From: Nonomuraea coxensis DSM 45129
GTDB lineage: Bacteria > Actinomycetota > Actinomycetes > Streptosporangiales > Streptosporangiaceae
DNA length: 64,000 nucleotides
Direction of reading: 5' to 3'
Assembly: GCF_019397265.1 (NCBI RefSeq)
Contig: NZ_CP068985.1
Span: 2,212,501-2,276,500 of the forward strand
Numbering within the stretch: the first letter of the stretch is position 1; every line of letters starts with the position of its first letter. Under the pieces are notes generated by a model. That model ran no database searches and was not told the origin of the DNA. It saw only the letters and a program-made list of their open reading frames with translations. A program made the translations under genes and the position numbers. Below are positions 55,008-63,325 of the stretch, piece by piece.

Positions 55008-56405
55008 ATGGGATTGGTGGTGACCGGGCTGATCCTGGCCATGCTGCTCGCGGCGCTCGATCAGACGATCATGGCTCCCGCGCTGCCCGTCGTGGCCGGC
55101 GACCTCGGCGGACTCGACCAGATGCCCGGCGTCGTCACCGCCTACCTCGTCGCCGCCACCGTCGTCATGCCGGTCTACGGCAAGCTCGGCGACCGCTACG
55201 GCCGCAAGCCGACGCTGCAGGTCGCCGTCGTCGTGTTCGTGACCGGGGCCGTCCTGTGCGCGCTCGCCACCTCGATGCCGCAGCTCATGGCGTTCCGGGT
55301 GGTGCAGGGGCTGGGCGGCGGCGGGCTGATGATCGGCGCCCAGGCGGCCATCGGCGAGCTGGTCAGCCCGCGCGAGCGGGGGCGCTTCCTCGGCTACTTC
55401 GGCTCGGCGTACGTCGTGGCCGCCGTCGGCGGTCCGCTGATCGGCGGGTTCCTCATCGACCGGGTGAGCTGGCGGTGGATCTTCGCGCTATACCCGCCGC
55501 TCGGGCTGCTGGCGCTGGTCCTGCTCACCGTGGCGCTGCGGCTGCCGCGGCCGGAGGGCGGGCGGCGGCCCCTGGACGTGGCGGGGGCGCTCGCGCTGGC
55601 CGCCCTCGTCGTCGGCGTGGTGCTGGCAGGGCAGACCCGCGAGCCGGTGTACCTGCTGGTGGCCGGGGGCGGGCTCGCCGGGTGGCTGGTCAGCGCCCGG
55701 TACGCGGCCGACCCCATCCTGCCGCTGCGGCTCTTCCGCGAGCGGGCCTTCGCCGTGCCCGTGGCGATCAGCCTGGTCATCGGGTTCGCGCTGTTCGGGA
55801 CGATCACGTACATGCCGGCCTACCTCCAGATCGCGCACCGCGCCGGCGCCACCCAGGCCGGGCTGCTCGTGACCGCGCTCATGGGCGGCGTGCTGGCCTC
55901 CACGATCGTGTCCGGGCGGCTGATCACCAGGACCGGCCGGTACAAACCGTTCCCCGTCGCCGGGACCGCCGTCGCCGCGGCCGGGCTCGCGCTCGTCGGC
56001 CTCACGGCCGGCTCGCCGCCGGCGCTGGCCGCTTCCATGCTGGTCACCGGGCTGGGGGTCGGCCTCGTCATGCAGGTCATGCTGCTGGCCGCGCAGAACG
56101 CCGTCCCCTACGGCGACCTCGGCACGGCCACCTCGTCGGTCACGTTCGTCCGGCAGATCGGGGCGTCGGCCGGGGTCGCGGTCGTGGGCGCCTTCATCAC
56201 CCTTCGGTCCGGGATCTCCGCCACCGAGACCCCGGCCGCGCTGCCCGACGGCGTGCGCGAGGCGTTCGCGACGGCCGTGCCCCCGGTGTTCGGGGCCATG
56301 GCGCCGCTGCTGGCCGTGGCGTTCGGGCTGGCGCTGGCGCTGCCCGCGCGCCCGCTCCGCACCACGGCGCACGCCGATGACATCCCCGTGAAGGAGAACA
56401 CGTGA
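55008..56405 (+). CDS. MFS multidrug efflux transporter (EmrB/QacA-type)
   Basis: The 465-aa protein has about 14 TM helices and the DHA2-type motifs LDQTIMAPALPVVAGDLGG, YGKLGDRYGRKPT and FRVVQGLGGGGLMIG. It should export drugs by proton antiport. The ATG at 55008 is preceded by GGGAGG at 4 nt; a longer frame overlaps the promoter. The stop overlaps the phosphotransferase gene start (GTGA). Export coupled to antibiotic phosphorylation suggests self-protection or drug resistance. Confidence 0.93.
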   Translation: MGLVVTGLILAMLLAALDQTIMAPALPVVAGDLGGLDQMPGVVTAYLVAATVVMPVYGKLGDRYGRKPTLQVAVVVFVTGAVLCALATSMPQLMAFRVVQGLGGGGLMIGAQAAIGELVSPRERGRFLGYFGSAYVVAAVGGPLIGGFLIDRVSWRWIFALYPPLGLLALVLLTVALRLPRPEGGRRPLDVAGALALAALVVGVVLAGQTREPVYLLVAGGGLAGWLVSARYAADPILPLRLFRERAFAVPVAISLVIGFALFGTITYMPAYLQIAHRAGATQAGLLVTALMGGVLASTIVSGRLITRTGRYKPFPVAGTAVAAAGLALVGLTAGSPPALAASMLVTGLGVGLVMQVMLLAAQNAVPYGDLGTATSSVTFVRQIGASAGVAVVGAFITLRSGISATETPAALPDGVREAFATAVPPVFGAMAPLLAVAFGLALALPARPLRTTAHADDIPVKENT

Positions 56406-58780
56406 AACTCGTCGCGCCCCTGGACGCCGTCGGCCGCGCCGACCTGCCCCTGGCCGGAGGCAAGGGCGCCAACCTGGGCGAACTGATCAGGAACGGCTTC
56501 CCCGTGCCGCCCGGCTTCGTCGTCACCACGCACGCCTACGACCTCGCGGGCCGGGACGGCGAGCTGCCCGGCGAGCTGCGGCGGGAGATCGCCGGCGCGT
56601 ACGCGGCGCTCGGCGCGGGGCCGGTGGCCGTACGCTCCAGCGCGACCGCCGAGGACCTGCCGGGGGCCGCGTTCGCCGGGCAGCAGGACACCTACCTCAA
56701 CGTGGTGGGCGAGCAGGCACTGCTCGACGCGGTACGCCGCTGCTGGGCCTCGCTCCACACCGAACGGGCCGTCGCCTACCGGGCCAGGCTCGGCATCGAC
56801 GACGCCGGGGTGAGCATCGCCGTGGTCGTGCAGCGCATGGTCGAGCCGGACACGGCGGGCGTGCTGTTCACCGCCGACCCGGTGACCGGCGAGCGGGAGC
56901 GGATCGTCATCGACGCCGGCGCCGGGCTCGGGGAGGCCGTCGTGTCGGGCCTGGTCACGCCCGACCACTACGAGGTGGACCGCGAGGACCGCGTCACCTA
57001 CCGGCCGGGCCGGGGCGAGGTCGTCGTCCGCAGCGCCCCCGGCGGCGGCGTCATCCACGAGGCCCGCCCAGAAAACGGCCCAGAAAACGGCCCCGAGGGC
57101 GACCCCGAGGTCGGCGCGGGGCGGCTGCCGGACGCCGTCGTGGCGGAGCTGGCCGGGCTCGCCCGCCGGGTCGCCGCCCACTACGGCCGCCCCCAGGACA
57201 TCGAGTGGGCCTACGCCGCCGGCCGCCTCCACCTGCTCCAGGCCCGGCCCATGACGGCCCTGCCGCCGCCCTCGCCCGGCCGGCTCAACCCGGTGCGGCG
57301 CCGGCTCGCCGGCATCCTGCTCGAATACCTGCCGGTCCGGCCGTACCCGATCGACATGTCGACCTGGCTGCCGTACGGTCCGGTGGGGCTGATGGGCAAA
57401 GTGACCGGCGCGTTCGGGATCCGCGGCGGGTTCGAGGGGTTCCTGCGCGAGGAGGACGGCGTCGTCGTCGAGATCGTCCCGCCGGCGCCGCGCCCGACGG
57501 CCAGGGTGCTGACCATGCCGTTCCGCGTCGCGGCCAAGGCCAGGCGGTACGACCCCGCCCGCTGGACCGAGGACACCCGCTTCACCGGCTACCTGGCGGC
57601 GGCGCGCGACCTGGCCGCCCTGGACCTCGGGGCGCTGCCGTGGGAGGAGCTGATCCGCGTGCCGAGGAAGGCGCTCGACCTGGTCGCCCCGGTCGCCGAC
57701 CTGCGCGTCGACTACCTGCCTGGCAGCGGGCTCGCGCTGCTGCGCCTGCTGGTGGCCGTCAAGCTGCTGCGCCGGGGCCCGCTCTTCTCCGGGCTGCTGG
57801 CCGGGGCGGTCACCCGGACGAGCGAGACCAACCGGGCGCTGGAACGGCTGGCCGAGCTGGCCGTCCGCACCGGCGCGCTCGACGCCGACCCGAAGCCCGC
57901 CGCGTTCCTGGCCGCGTTCGAGGAGTTCCTGCGCGAGTACGGCCACCGCGAGACCGCCAGCCCGATCCTCGTCACCCCGCCCACCTGGTCGGACGCGCCG
58001 GAGACCGTGCTCGGCCTGGTCGGCGTGCTGGCCGCGCACCCTGCCCCGGCGGCCGAGGAGCCCGGCGACGCCCTCGACCGGCTGCTCGCCCACCCGCTCC
58101 TGCGGGCTCCGCGGCGGCGGGAGCGGATGCGGCGCTGGGTGGCCGCCGCCCGCGCCGGGATCGCCTTCCGCGAGGACAGCCACTTCTTCTTCACGCTGCC
58201 GCAGCCCGTCCTGCGCCGCTCGCTCGTCGAGCTGGGCCGGCGGCTGTGCGTGGCGGGCGTGCTCGACCGGCCCGAGGACGTCTTCCACCTGCGGCTGGAG
58301 GAGCTGGAGGCGATCGGCGGCGAGGTCGCGCTGACCGGCCCTGAGGGGGCCAGGCTGCGTGAGCTCGCGCGGGCGCGGGCGGCGAAACGGGAGGAACTGG
58401 CCGGCGTACGTCTCATCGACCCCGCCGCGATCTTCCCTCCCGCGGCGGCGGACGGGGACGTGCTGGTCGCCGGGGCCCCGGCGAGCGCGGGCACCGTCAC
58501 CGGACCGGTCAAGGTGATCAGGGAGCCCGCCGAGTTCGGCCGGCTGGAGGCGGGCGACGTGCTCGTCTGCCCCTACACGAACCCGTCGTGGACGCCGCTG
58601 TTCCAGCGGGCCGCGGCCGTGGTCGTGGACAGCGGCGGGACGGCCTCGCACGCGGCGATCGTGGCGCGGGAGTACGGCATCCCCGCCGTCATGGGCACGG
58701 GCGCGGGGACGTCCGTGCTGGCGGACGGCCAGGTCGTGACCGTGAACGGCGACGCCGGCACGGTCGTTCCCGCTGCCTAG
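56402..58780 (+). CDS. Rifampin phosphotransferase-like / PEP-synthase-like protein
   Basis: The 792-aa protein has an N-terminal PEP-utilising ATP-grasp domain (GGKGANLGELIRNGFPVPPGF split by a turn, AVRSSATAEDLPGAAFAGQQDT, VLFTADPVTGE), a long middle domain, and a C-terminal swivelling His domain with SGGTASHAAIVAREYGIPAV holding the phospho-His. This three-part order is that of rifampin phosphotransferase (Rph) and short PEP synthases. The link with a drug exporter and TetR favours an antibiotic-modifying role. The middle domain is diverged, so the substrate is open. The GTG overlaps the MFS stop. Confidence 0.88.
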   Translation: MKLVAPLDAVGRADLPLAGGKGANLGELIRNGFPVPPGFVVTTHAYDLAGRDGELPGELRREIAGAYAALGAGPVAVRSSATAEDLPGAAFAGQQDTYLNVVGEQALLDAVRRCWASLHTERAVAYRARLGIDDAGVSIAVVVQRMVEPDTAGVLFTADPVTGERERIVIDAGAGLGEAVVSGLVTPDHYEVDREDRVTYRPGRGEVVVRSAPGGGVIHEARPENGPENGPEGDPEVGAGRLPDAVVAELAGLARRVAAHYGRPQDIEWAYAAGRLHLLQARPMTALPPPSPGRLNPVRRRLAGILLEYLPVRPYPIDMSTWLPYGPVGLMGKVTGAFGIRGGFEGFLREEDGVVVEIVPPAPRPTARVLTMPFRVAAKARRYDPARWTEDTRFTGYLAAARDLAALDLGALPWEELIRVPRKALDLVAPVADLRVDYLPGSGLALLRLLVAVKLLRRGPLFSGLLAGAVTRTSETNRALERLAELAVRTGALDADPKPAAFLAAFEEFLREYGHRETASPILVTPPTWSDAPETVLGLVGVLAAHPAPAAEEPGDALDRLLAHPLLRAPRRRERMRRWVAAARAGIAFREDSHFFFTLPQPVLRRSLVELGRRLCVAGVLDRPEDVFHLRLEELEAIGGEVALTGPEGARLRELARARAAKREELAGVRLIDPAAIFPPAAADGDVLVAGAPASAGTVTGPVKVIREPAEFGRLEAGDVLVCPYTNPSWTPLFQRAAAVVVDSGGTASHAAIVAREYGIPAVMGTGAGTSVLADGQVVTVNGDAGTVVPAA

Positions 58781-58791
58781 GATGGGTGGTC

Positions 58792-59382
58792 GTGGTCACC
58801 GATCATAGAAAGCTGCCCCGCCGGAGAGGAGAGGCGCTCAACGCCGCGATCCACCGGGCGACCCTCGACGAGCTGGCCGAGAGCGGCTACGCCGGGCTCA
58901 CCATGGAACGGGTGGCCGAGCGGGCCAAGGCCAGCAAGGCGTCGCTCTACCGGCGCTGGCCGTCACGCCTGGAGCTGGTGGCCGAGGCCGTGCGGACGGT
59001 GCTGCCGACGCCCGAGTCCGTCCCTGACACCGGGGAGCTGCGCGGCGACCTGGTGGCGATGCTGAGCCAGGCCGCGCGGGTCCTGTCGGGGCCGGCGGGG
59101 GAGGCGCTGCGCGGGCTCCTCGGGGAGGCCCTGAGCAGCGGCTCGCAGCTCGGCGCGATGCGCAGGACGTCGCACGGGATGGGCAGGAAGGCCATGGAAG
59201 AGGTGGTGCGGCGGGCGGTCGAGCGGGGGGAGGTCGATCCGGGCGCGGTCACCCCCAGGCGGCTGGACGCGGGGCACGCGCTGCTGCGGCACCACTTCCT
59301 CTTCAACGGCACCCCCATCCCCGACGACCTGGTGGTGCAGATCGTGGACGAAGTGCTGGTGCCGCTCCTCAGGAGGGGGTGA
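58792..59382 (+). CDS. TetR-family regulator of the exporter operon
   Basis: The 196-aa protein has an N-terminal HTH (LDELAESGYAGLTMERVAERAKASKASLYRRW in two short parts) and a TetR C-terminal ligand domain. It starts with GTG at 58792 or at 58786, 11 nt or less after the preceding gene. It is probably the repressor acting at the palindrome at 54980-54992. The last 54 nt are duplicated downstream at 59405-59460. Confidence 0.92.
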   Translation: MVTDHRKLPRRRGEALNAAIHRATLDELAESGYAGLTMERVAERAKASKASLYRRWPSRLELVAEAVRTVLPTPESVPDTGELRGDLVAMLSQAARVLSGPAGEALRGLLGEALSSGSQLGAMRRTSHGMGRKAMEEVVRRAVERGEVDPGAVTPRRLDAGHALLRHHFLFNGTPIPDDLVVQIVDEVLVPLLRRG

Positions 59383-59384
59383 GG
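59329..59384. repeat. Copy 1 of 56-nt duplication, in tetR 3' end
   Basis: This segment, the end of the TetR gene, recurs at 59405-59460 with a single mismatch. The 20-nt spacer between the copies is unrelated. It indicates a local duplication event. Confidence 0.95.
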
Positions 59385-59404
59385 GGTACCCCATCCGCGG
59401 TGAG

Positions 59405-59460
59405 CTGGTGGTGCAGATCGTGGACGAAGTGCTGGTGCCGCTCCTCAAGAGGGGGTGAGG
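59405..59460. repeat. Copy 2 of 56-nt duplication, overlaps second tetR 3' end
   Basis: This copy repeats the last codons and stop of the first TetR gene. Its last 16 nt form the end of the convergent second TetR gene, so the C-terminal residues (GLTPS) of that protein come from antisense of duplicated DNA. Confidence 0.95.
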
Positions 59461-60146
59461 CCCACGGTGGCGGCGGTGAGGCGCATGGCGTGGTCGAAGG
59501 CGGCGCGGCGGTCGTCCAGGACGTTGTTGAACTGGCCGAACACCTCGAAGTTGACCCACCCGTACAGCGACGTCCACGCCGCCGCGGCCGCCCACACGAC
59601 GTCGTCGGGCACGCCGGGCATCAGCTCGCGGAACGCCCCGGTCTCCGCGGCCAGCTCGGGCGGCGGGGCGGGCAGGCGCTCGGGCAGGCGCACGGCCCCG
59701 GCGCCCCAGGCGTCGGCGACGAGCTTCCCGAGCACGAGGACGTCCCGCTCCCGGGCCACGACGGTGTCCTGCGGCGCCTGGTAGCCGGGCACGGGGGAGC
59801 CGTAGAGCAGGGCGTACTCGTGGGGGTGCGCGACGGCCCAGTCCCGGAGCGCGTGGCAGGCGGCCAGCCACCGCCCGAGATGGTCCTCCCTGGGGCAGGC
59901 GGCCTCGCCCTGCTCGACGGCCTCGCCGAGGGCGTTGTAGCCGTCGATGATGAGGGCGGTCAGCAGGTCGTCGCGGCTCGGGAAGTAGCGGTAGATGGCC
60001 GAGGAGACCATGCCCATCTCGCGTGCCACCGCGCGCAGCGACAGCCCGCCCGCGCCCTCGGTGGCGAGCTGGCGGCGTGCGATGTCGGTGATCTCCCTGG
60101 TGAGCTCGGCCCGGACGCGTTCTCTGGCGGTGCGGCTTGCGGTCAT
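59445..60146 (-). CDS. TetR-family regulator, divergent from YrdB/epimerase genes
   Basis: The 233-aa protein has HTH residues EITDIARRQLATEGAGGLSL and VAREMGMVSSAIYRYFPSRDDLL and a TetR_C-type (WHG) ligand domain. The ATG at 60146 (MTASRTARERVRAEL) is chosen; the longer frame would extend through the operator region. Several palindromes lie between it and the divergent gene at 60266, so it probably represses itself and the three plus-strand genes. Confidence 0.92.
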   Translation of the reverse strand: MTASRTARERVRAELTREITDIARRQLATEGAGGLSLRAVAREMGMVSSAIYRYFPSRDDLLTALIIDGYNALGEAVEQGEAACPREDHLGRWLAACHALRDWAVAHPHEYALLYGSPVPGYQAPQDTVVARERDVLVLGKLVADAWGAGAVRLPERLPAPPPELAAETGAFRELMPGVPDDVVWAAAAAWTSLYGWVNFEVFGQFNNVLDDRRAAFDHAMRLTAATVGLTPS

Positions 60147-60180
60147 GTCAAGCAGGTTATCAGAGCGGTGCGAAAAAACG

Positions 60181-60229
60181 AGAGCACCGCTCTTGACGAC
60201 TGACGCTCTCTTGAGAGAGCATTGCTCTC
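60181..60229. promoter_or_regulatory. Cluster of palindromes, candidate TetR operators
   Basis: AGAGC-ACC-GCTCT (60181-60193), GCTCTC-TTGA-GAGAGC (60205-60220) and GAGAGCA-T-TGCTCTC (60215-60229) share AGAGC/GCTCT half-sites. They lie between the divergent tetR (start 60146) and the YrdB gene (60266). TTGACG at 60193-60198 could be a -35 element. Confidence 0.65.
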
Positions 60230-60265
60230 GTAAGTGAACGACAGTCACAACCGCTGGAGTCCCCG

Positions 60266-60619
60266 ATGCTCACCCTCGCCAAGCACGCCAACGCCGCCCT
60301 GATGTTCTTCCTGGAGCTGGCCGTGCTGGTCGCCGCGGGCTACTGGGGCTTCACCGTCAGCCCGAACTGGGCGCTGAAGCTGCTGGCCGGGCTCGGCGCC
60401 CCGGCGCTGTTCATCGCCGCCTGGGCGCTGTTCGGCGCGGGCGGCGGCGCGAACGCCGTCTACCCCCTCACCGGCCTGGCCCGCGCCGCTCTGGAGATCG
60501 CCTGGTTCGGCGGCGGCACGCTCGCGTTCTACGCCGCCGGCGCCGCGACCCCCGCGGCCGTCCTCGCCGTCCTCTTCGTCCTCAACGCCGTCCTCCGTCT
60601 CGTCTGGAAGCAGGTTTGA
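60266..60619 (+). CDS. YrdB-family (DUF2568) membrane protein
   Basis: The 117-aa protein has four hydrophobic helices (ALMFFLELAVLVAAGYWGF, LLAGLGAPALFIAAWALFG and two more) and the FLELA...YWGF motif of YrdB/DUF2568. Function is unknown. It is the first gene of a small operon with an epimerase and a Gfo/Idh protein, probably under the divergent TetR. Confidence 0.9.
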   Translation: MLTLAKHANAALMFFLELAVLVAAGYWGFTVSPNWALKLLAGLGAPALFIAAWALFGAGGGANAVYPLTGLARAALEIAWFGGGTLAFYAAGAATPAAVLAVLFVLNAVLRLVWKQV

Positions 60620-60621
60620 TC

Positions 60622-61533
60622 ATGGGTAAGCACGTCGTCGTCGGATCCGGCCAGGTCGGCGGCCATCTGGCCGCCAAGCTCCTCGACCAGGGACACGAGG
60701 TCGTCGTCGTGACCCGTTCGGGCAGCGGCCCCGAGGGGGCGGTCAAGGTCGCGGCCGACGTGGCCGACCGGGACAGGCTCGTCCGGATCGCCGAAGGGGC
60801 GGACGTCCTCTACAACTGCGTCAACCCCGCCTACCACCGCTGGCCGGCCGACTGGCCGCCGATGGCCGCGTCGTTCCTGGCCGCCGCCGAGGCGAGCGGC
60901 GCCGTCTACGTGATGCTCGGCAACCTCTACCCCTACGGCCCGGTCACCGGCCCGATGACCGAGGACCTGCCGCTCGCCTCCGCCGACCCCAAGTTCCGGG
61001 TACGGGCCCGGATGTGGGAGGACGCGCTCGCCGCCCACCGGGCCGGCCGGATCAGGGCCACCGAGGTGCGCGGCTCCGACTACTACGGCCCCGGCGCCAC
61101 CGACCAGTCCTACCTCGGCGACCGCTTCCTCAAGCCGCTGCGGGCCGGCCGGGCCGTGCCGCTCGTCTGGCCGGCCGACGTGCCGCACAGCTGGACGTAC
61201 CTGCCGGACGTGGCCGACGCGCTCGTCGTGGCCGGGGCCGACGAGCGGGCCTGGGGCCGGCCCTGGCACGTGCCGACCGCCGAGCCGCTGACCTTCCGCC
61301 AGATGGGGGAGCGGATGGCCGCCCTGCTCGGCCGGCCCGCGCCGCGGCTCGTCCCGATCCCGTGGCCGCTGACGCGGCTGGCCGGGCTGTTCTCGCCGAT
61401 GATCGGGGAGCTGGGGCACGTCCGCCACCAGTTCACCGCGCCGTACGTGCTGGACTCCACGGCCTTCCAGCGGACGTTCGGCGTCGCGCCCACCCCGGTC
61501 GACGAGGCGCTGAAGGCTACGCTCGGCCTGTGA
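60622..61533 (+). CDS. NAD(P)-dependent epimerase/dehydratase
   Basis: The 303-aa protein has the Rossmann start VVVGSGQVGGHLAAKLL, LYNCVNPAYHRW, LGNLYPYGP with Tyr, and RGSDYYGPGA. It is an atypical extended SDR: the classical TGxxGxxG is GSGQVG. It would act on a sugar nucleotide or a related carbonyl compound. The ATG at 60622 is chosen over TTG at 60616. The stop overlaps the next start by 4 nt. Confidence 0.9.
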   Translation: MGKHVVVGSGQVGGHLAAKLLDQGHEVVVVTRSGSGPEGAVKVAADVADRDRLVRIAEGADVLYNCVNPAYHRWPADWPPMAASFLAAAEASGAVYVMLGNLYPYGPVTGPMTEDLPLASADPKFRVRARMWEDALAAHRAGRIRATEVRGSDYYGPGATDQSYLGDRFLKPLRAGRAVPLVWPADVPHSWTYLPDVADALVVAGADERAWGRPWHVPTAEPLTFRQMGERMAALLGRPAPRLVPIPWPLTRLAGLFSPMIGELGHVRHQFTAPYVLDSTAFQRTFGVAPTPVDEALKATLGL

Positions 61534-62417
61534 AGACAGCAATCATCGGCCTGGGCGACATCGCGGAGAAGGCGTACCTGCCCGTGCTCGCCGCCCAGCC
61601 CGGCCTCGACCTGCACCTGTGCACCCGCAACACCGCCCGGCTGGACCGGCTGGGCGACGCCTACCGCGTCGCCCACCGGTTCACCAGCGTGGACGAGGTC
61701 GTCAAGGCGGGGGTGGAGGCGGCGTTCGTGCACGCGGCCACCGAGGCCCATCCGGAGATCGTCGAGCCGCTGCTGGCCGCCGGGGTGCACGTCTACGTGG
61801 ACAAGCCGATCGCGTACACGCTGGCCGAGTCCGAGCGTCTGGTGCGCCTGGCGAGGGCCGAGGGCAGGTCGCTCATGGTCGGCTTCAACCGCCGCCGCGC
61901 CCCCGGCTACGCCGCCCTCGCCGCGCTGCCCCGCCATCTGGTCGTCATGGAGAAGAACCGCGACAACCACCCCGACGACCCCCGCAGGGCCGTCTTCGAC
62001 GACTTCATCCACGTCGCCGACACGCTGCGGTTCCTGCTGCCCGGCCCGGTCACGGACACCACGATCAGGACCAGGGTCAGGGACGGCCGGATCGAGCACA
62101 TCGTGCTGGAGCTGTCCGGCGACGGCTGCACCGCCCTCGGGATCATGAACAGGGTGAGCGGCGCGAGCGAGGAGTCCTGCGAGGTCATGGGCGACGGCGT
62201 CAAGCGGCGGGTGGTCAACCTCGGCGACGTGGTCGACTACCGCGGCGGCGAGACGCTCACGCGGCGGCCCGACTGGGTGCCGGTGGCCCGCCAGCGCGGC
62301 ATCGAGCAGGTCTGCGTGGAGTTCCTGGCCGCCGTCCGCGAGGGCCGGGTGCTGGACGCGGGCGACGCCCTCGCCACCCACGCCCTGTGCGAGGAGATCG
62401 TGACGCAGGCCGGCTGA
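61530..62417 (+). CDS. Gfo/Idh/MocA-family oxidoreductase
   Basis: The 295-aa protein starts MKTAIIGLGDIAEKAYLPVL, a Rossmann motif (GLGDIA), and has VYVDKPIAYTLAESERLV with the conserved EKP-like (here DKP) Lys and VGFNRRRAPGY. The C-terminal half is shorter than usual for the family. It is probably an NAD(P)-dependent sugar or inositol oxidoreductase. GTG at 61530 overlaps the epimerase stop, indicating a shared operon. Confidence 0.92.
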   Translation: MKTAIIGLGDIAEKAYLPVLAAQPGLDLHLCTRNTARLDRLGDAYRVAHRFTSVDEVVKAGVEAAFVHAATEAHPEIVEPLLAAGVHVYVDKPIAYTLAESERLVRLARAEGRSLMVGFNRRRAPGYAALAALPRHLVVMEKNRDNHPDDPRRAVFDDFIHVADTLRFLLPGPVTDTTIRTRVRDGRIEHIVLELSGDGCTALGIMNRVSGASEESCEVMGDGVKRRVVNLGDVVDYRGGETLTRRPDWVPVARQRGIEQVCVEFLAAVREGRVLDAGDALATHALCEEIVTQAG

Positions 62418-62445
62418 GGTCGATCGGGGCGGGGCCCGGGTGAGG

Positions 62446-63270
62446 TCAGTCGCGGCGCGCGGCGCGCATCGCCCGGTCGGCCCTGGCCAGCATCCGCTCG
62501 AAGGGCCGGCCGTTCAGCCGGGTCAGCACCGTGTAGCCCTTGGCGTCGCTCAGCGGGCTCGACGACGACACCACGCCCGCGACCGCGCCGCCGTACAGCG
62601 CGGGCCCGCCGCTGCCGCCCGCGGCGGCGTGGCAGTTGCGGGTGACCATGAGCCCAGGCCCCTCGGAGATGGCCTCGACGGTGTCGCCCAGGCACCGGTA
62701 CAACCGCAGCCCCGGATAGCCCTTGCCGGCCGGGTAGCCCAGCAGCTCCAGGCCGCGCAGCGCGGTGCCGCGCGTGGTCGGCATCGCCTTGAGCCCGCGC
62801 CCGGTGACCGCCTCCAGGGGACGGCCCCGCCGTACGACGCCGACCAGCCCCACGTCGTACGGCAGCAGCTCCGTCGAGTACGGCCGGCTCCGCCACCGCG
62901 CGGGCACCCACGTGCGCACGACCGGCCACACGCCGTGCCGCGCCCGCCCCTGGTCGTAGCCGGGCAGGAAGGCCAGCCGCCCGAGCGTCCGCCCCTGGTG
63001 GTAGAGGCAGTGCGCGGCCGTCAGCACCAGGCTGCGGCTGCGCGAGCCGATCACGGTGCCGCCGCACATGATGTCCTGGCCGGTCACCGGGTCCCGCCCG
63101 ACCAGCACGCCGGTGAGCAGCCGCGCCCCCGTGAGGGGACGCGGCACCGGGGCGTAGCCGAGACGGTCGCCGTCGGGGGTGAGCACGCGCGGAGCGGGGA
63201 TGTTGCGTTGCGACACCTCGGTGACGGCGCTTGGATCGAGCAGGAGCAGGGACAGCACCAACCTGAGCAC
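62446..63270 (-). CDS. Secreted trypsin-like serine protease
   Basis: The 274-aa protein has the catalytic triad in LVLTAAHCLYH (His), LPYDVGLV (Asp) and AAAGGSGGPALYGG (Ser), with Cys in MCGGTVIG and HC. This is a chymotrypsin-fold S1-type protease. The N-terminus is short and hydrophobic (MLRLVLSLLLLDPSA), suggesting export. The GTG at 63270 sits directly against GGAGG, so a start a few codons later (GTG at 63258) may be used. Confidence 0.88.
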   Translation of the reverse strand: MLRLVLSLLLLDPSAVTEVSQRNIPAPRVLTPDGDRLGYAPVPRPLTGARLLTGVLVGRDPVTGQDIMCGGTVIGSRSRSLVLTAAHCLYHQGRTLGRLAFLPGYDQGRARHGVWPVVRTWVPARWRSRPYSTELLPYDVGLVGVVRRGRPLEAVTGRGLKAMPTTRGTALRGLELLGYPAGKGYPGLRLYRCLGDTVEAISEGPGLMVTRNCHAAAGGSGGPALYGGAVAGVVSSSSPLSDAKGYTVLTRLNGRPFERMLARADRAMRAARRD

Positions 63271-63325
63271 CCTCCAACAGTTAGCAGAAGATGATCAGCG
63301 CCCCGACCTGCGACATCCGGGTTTA

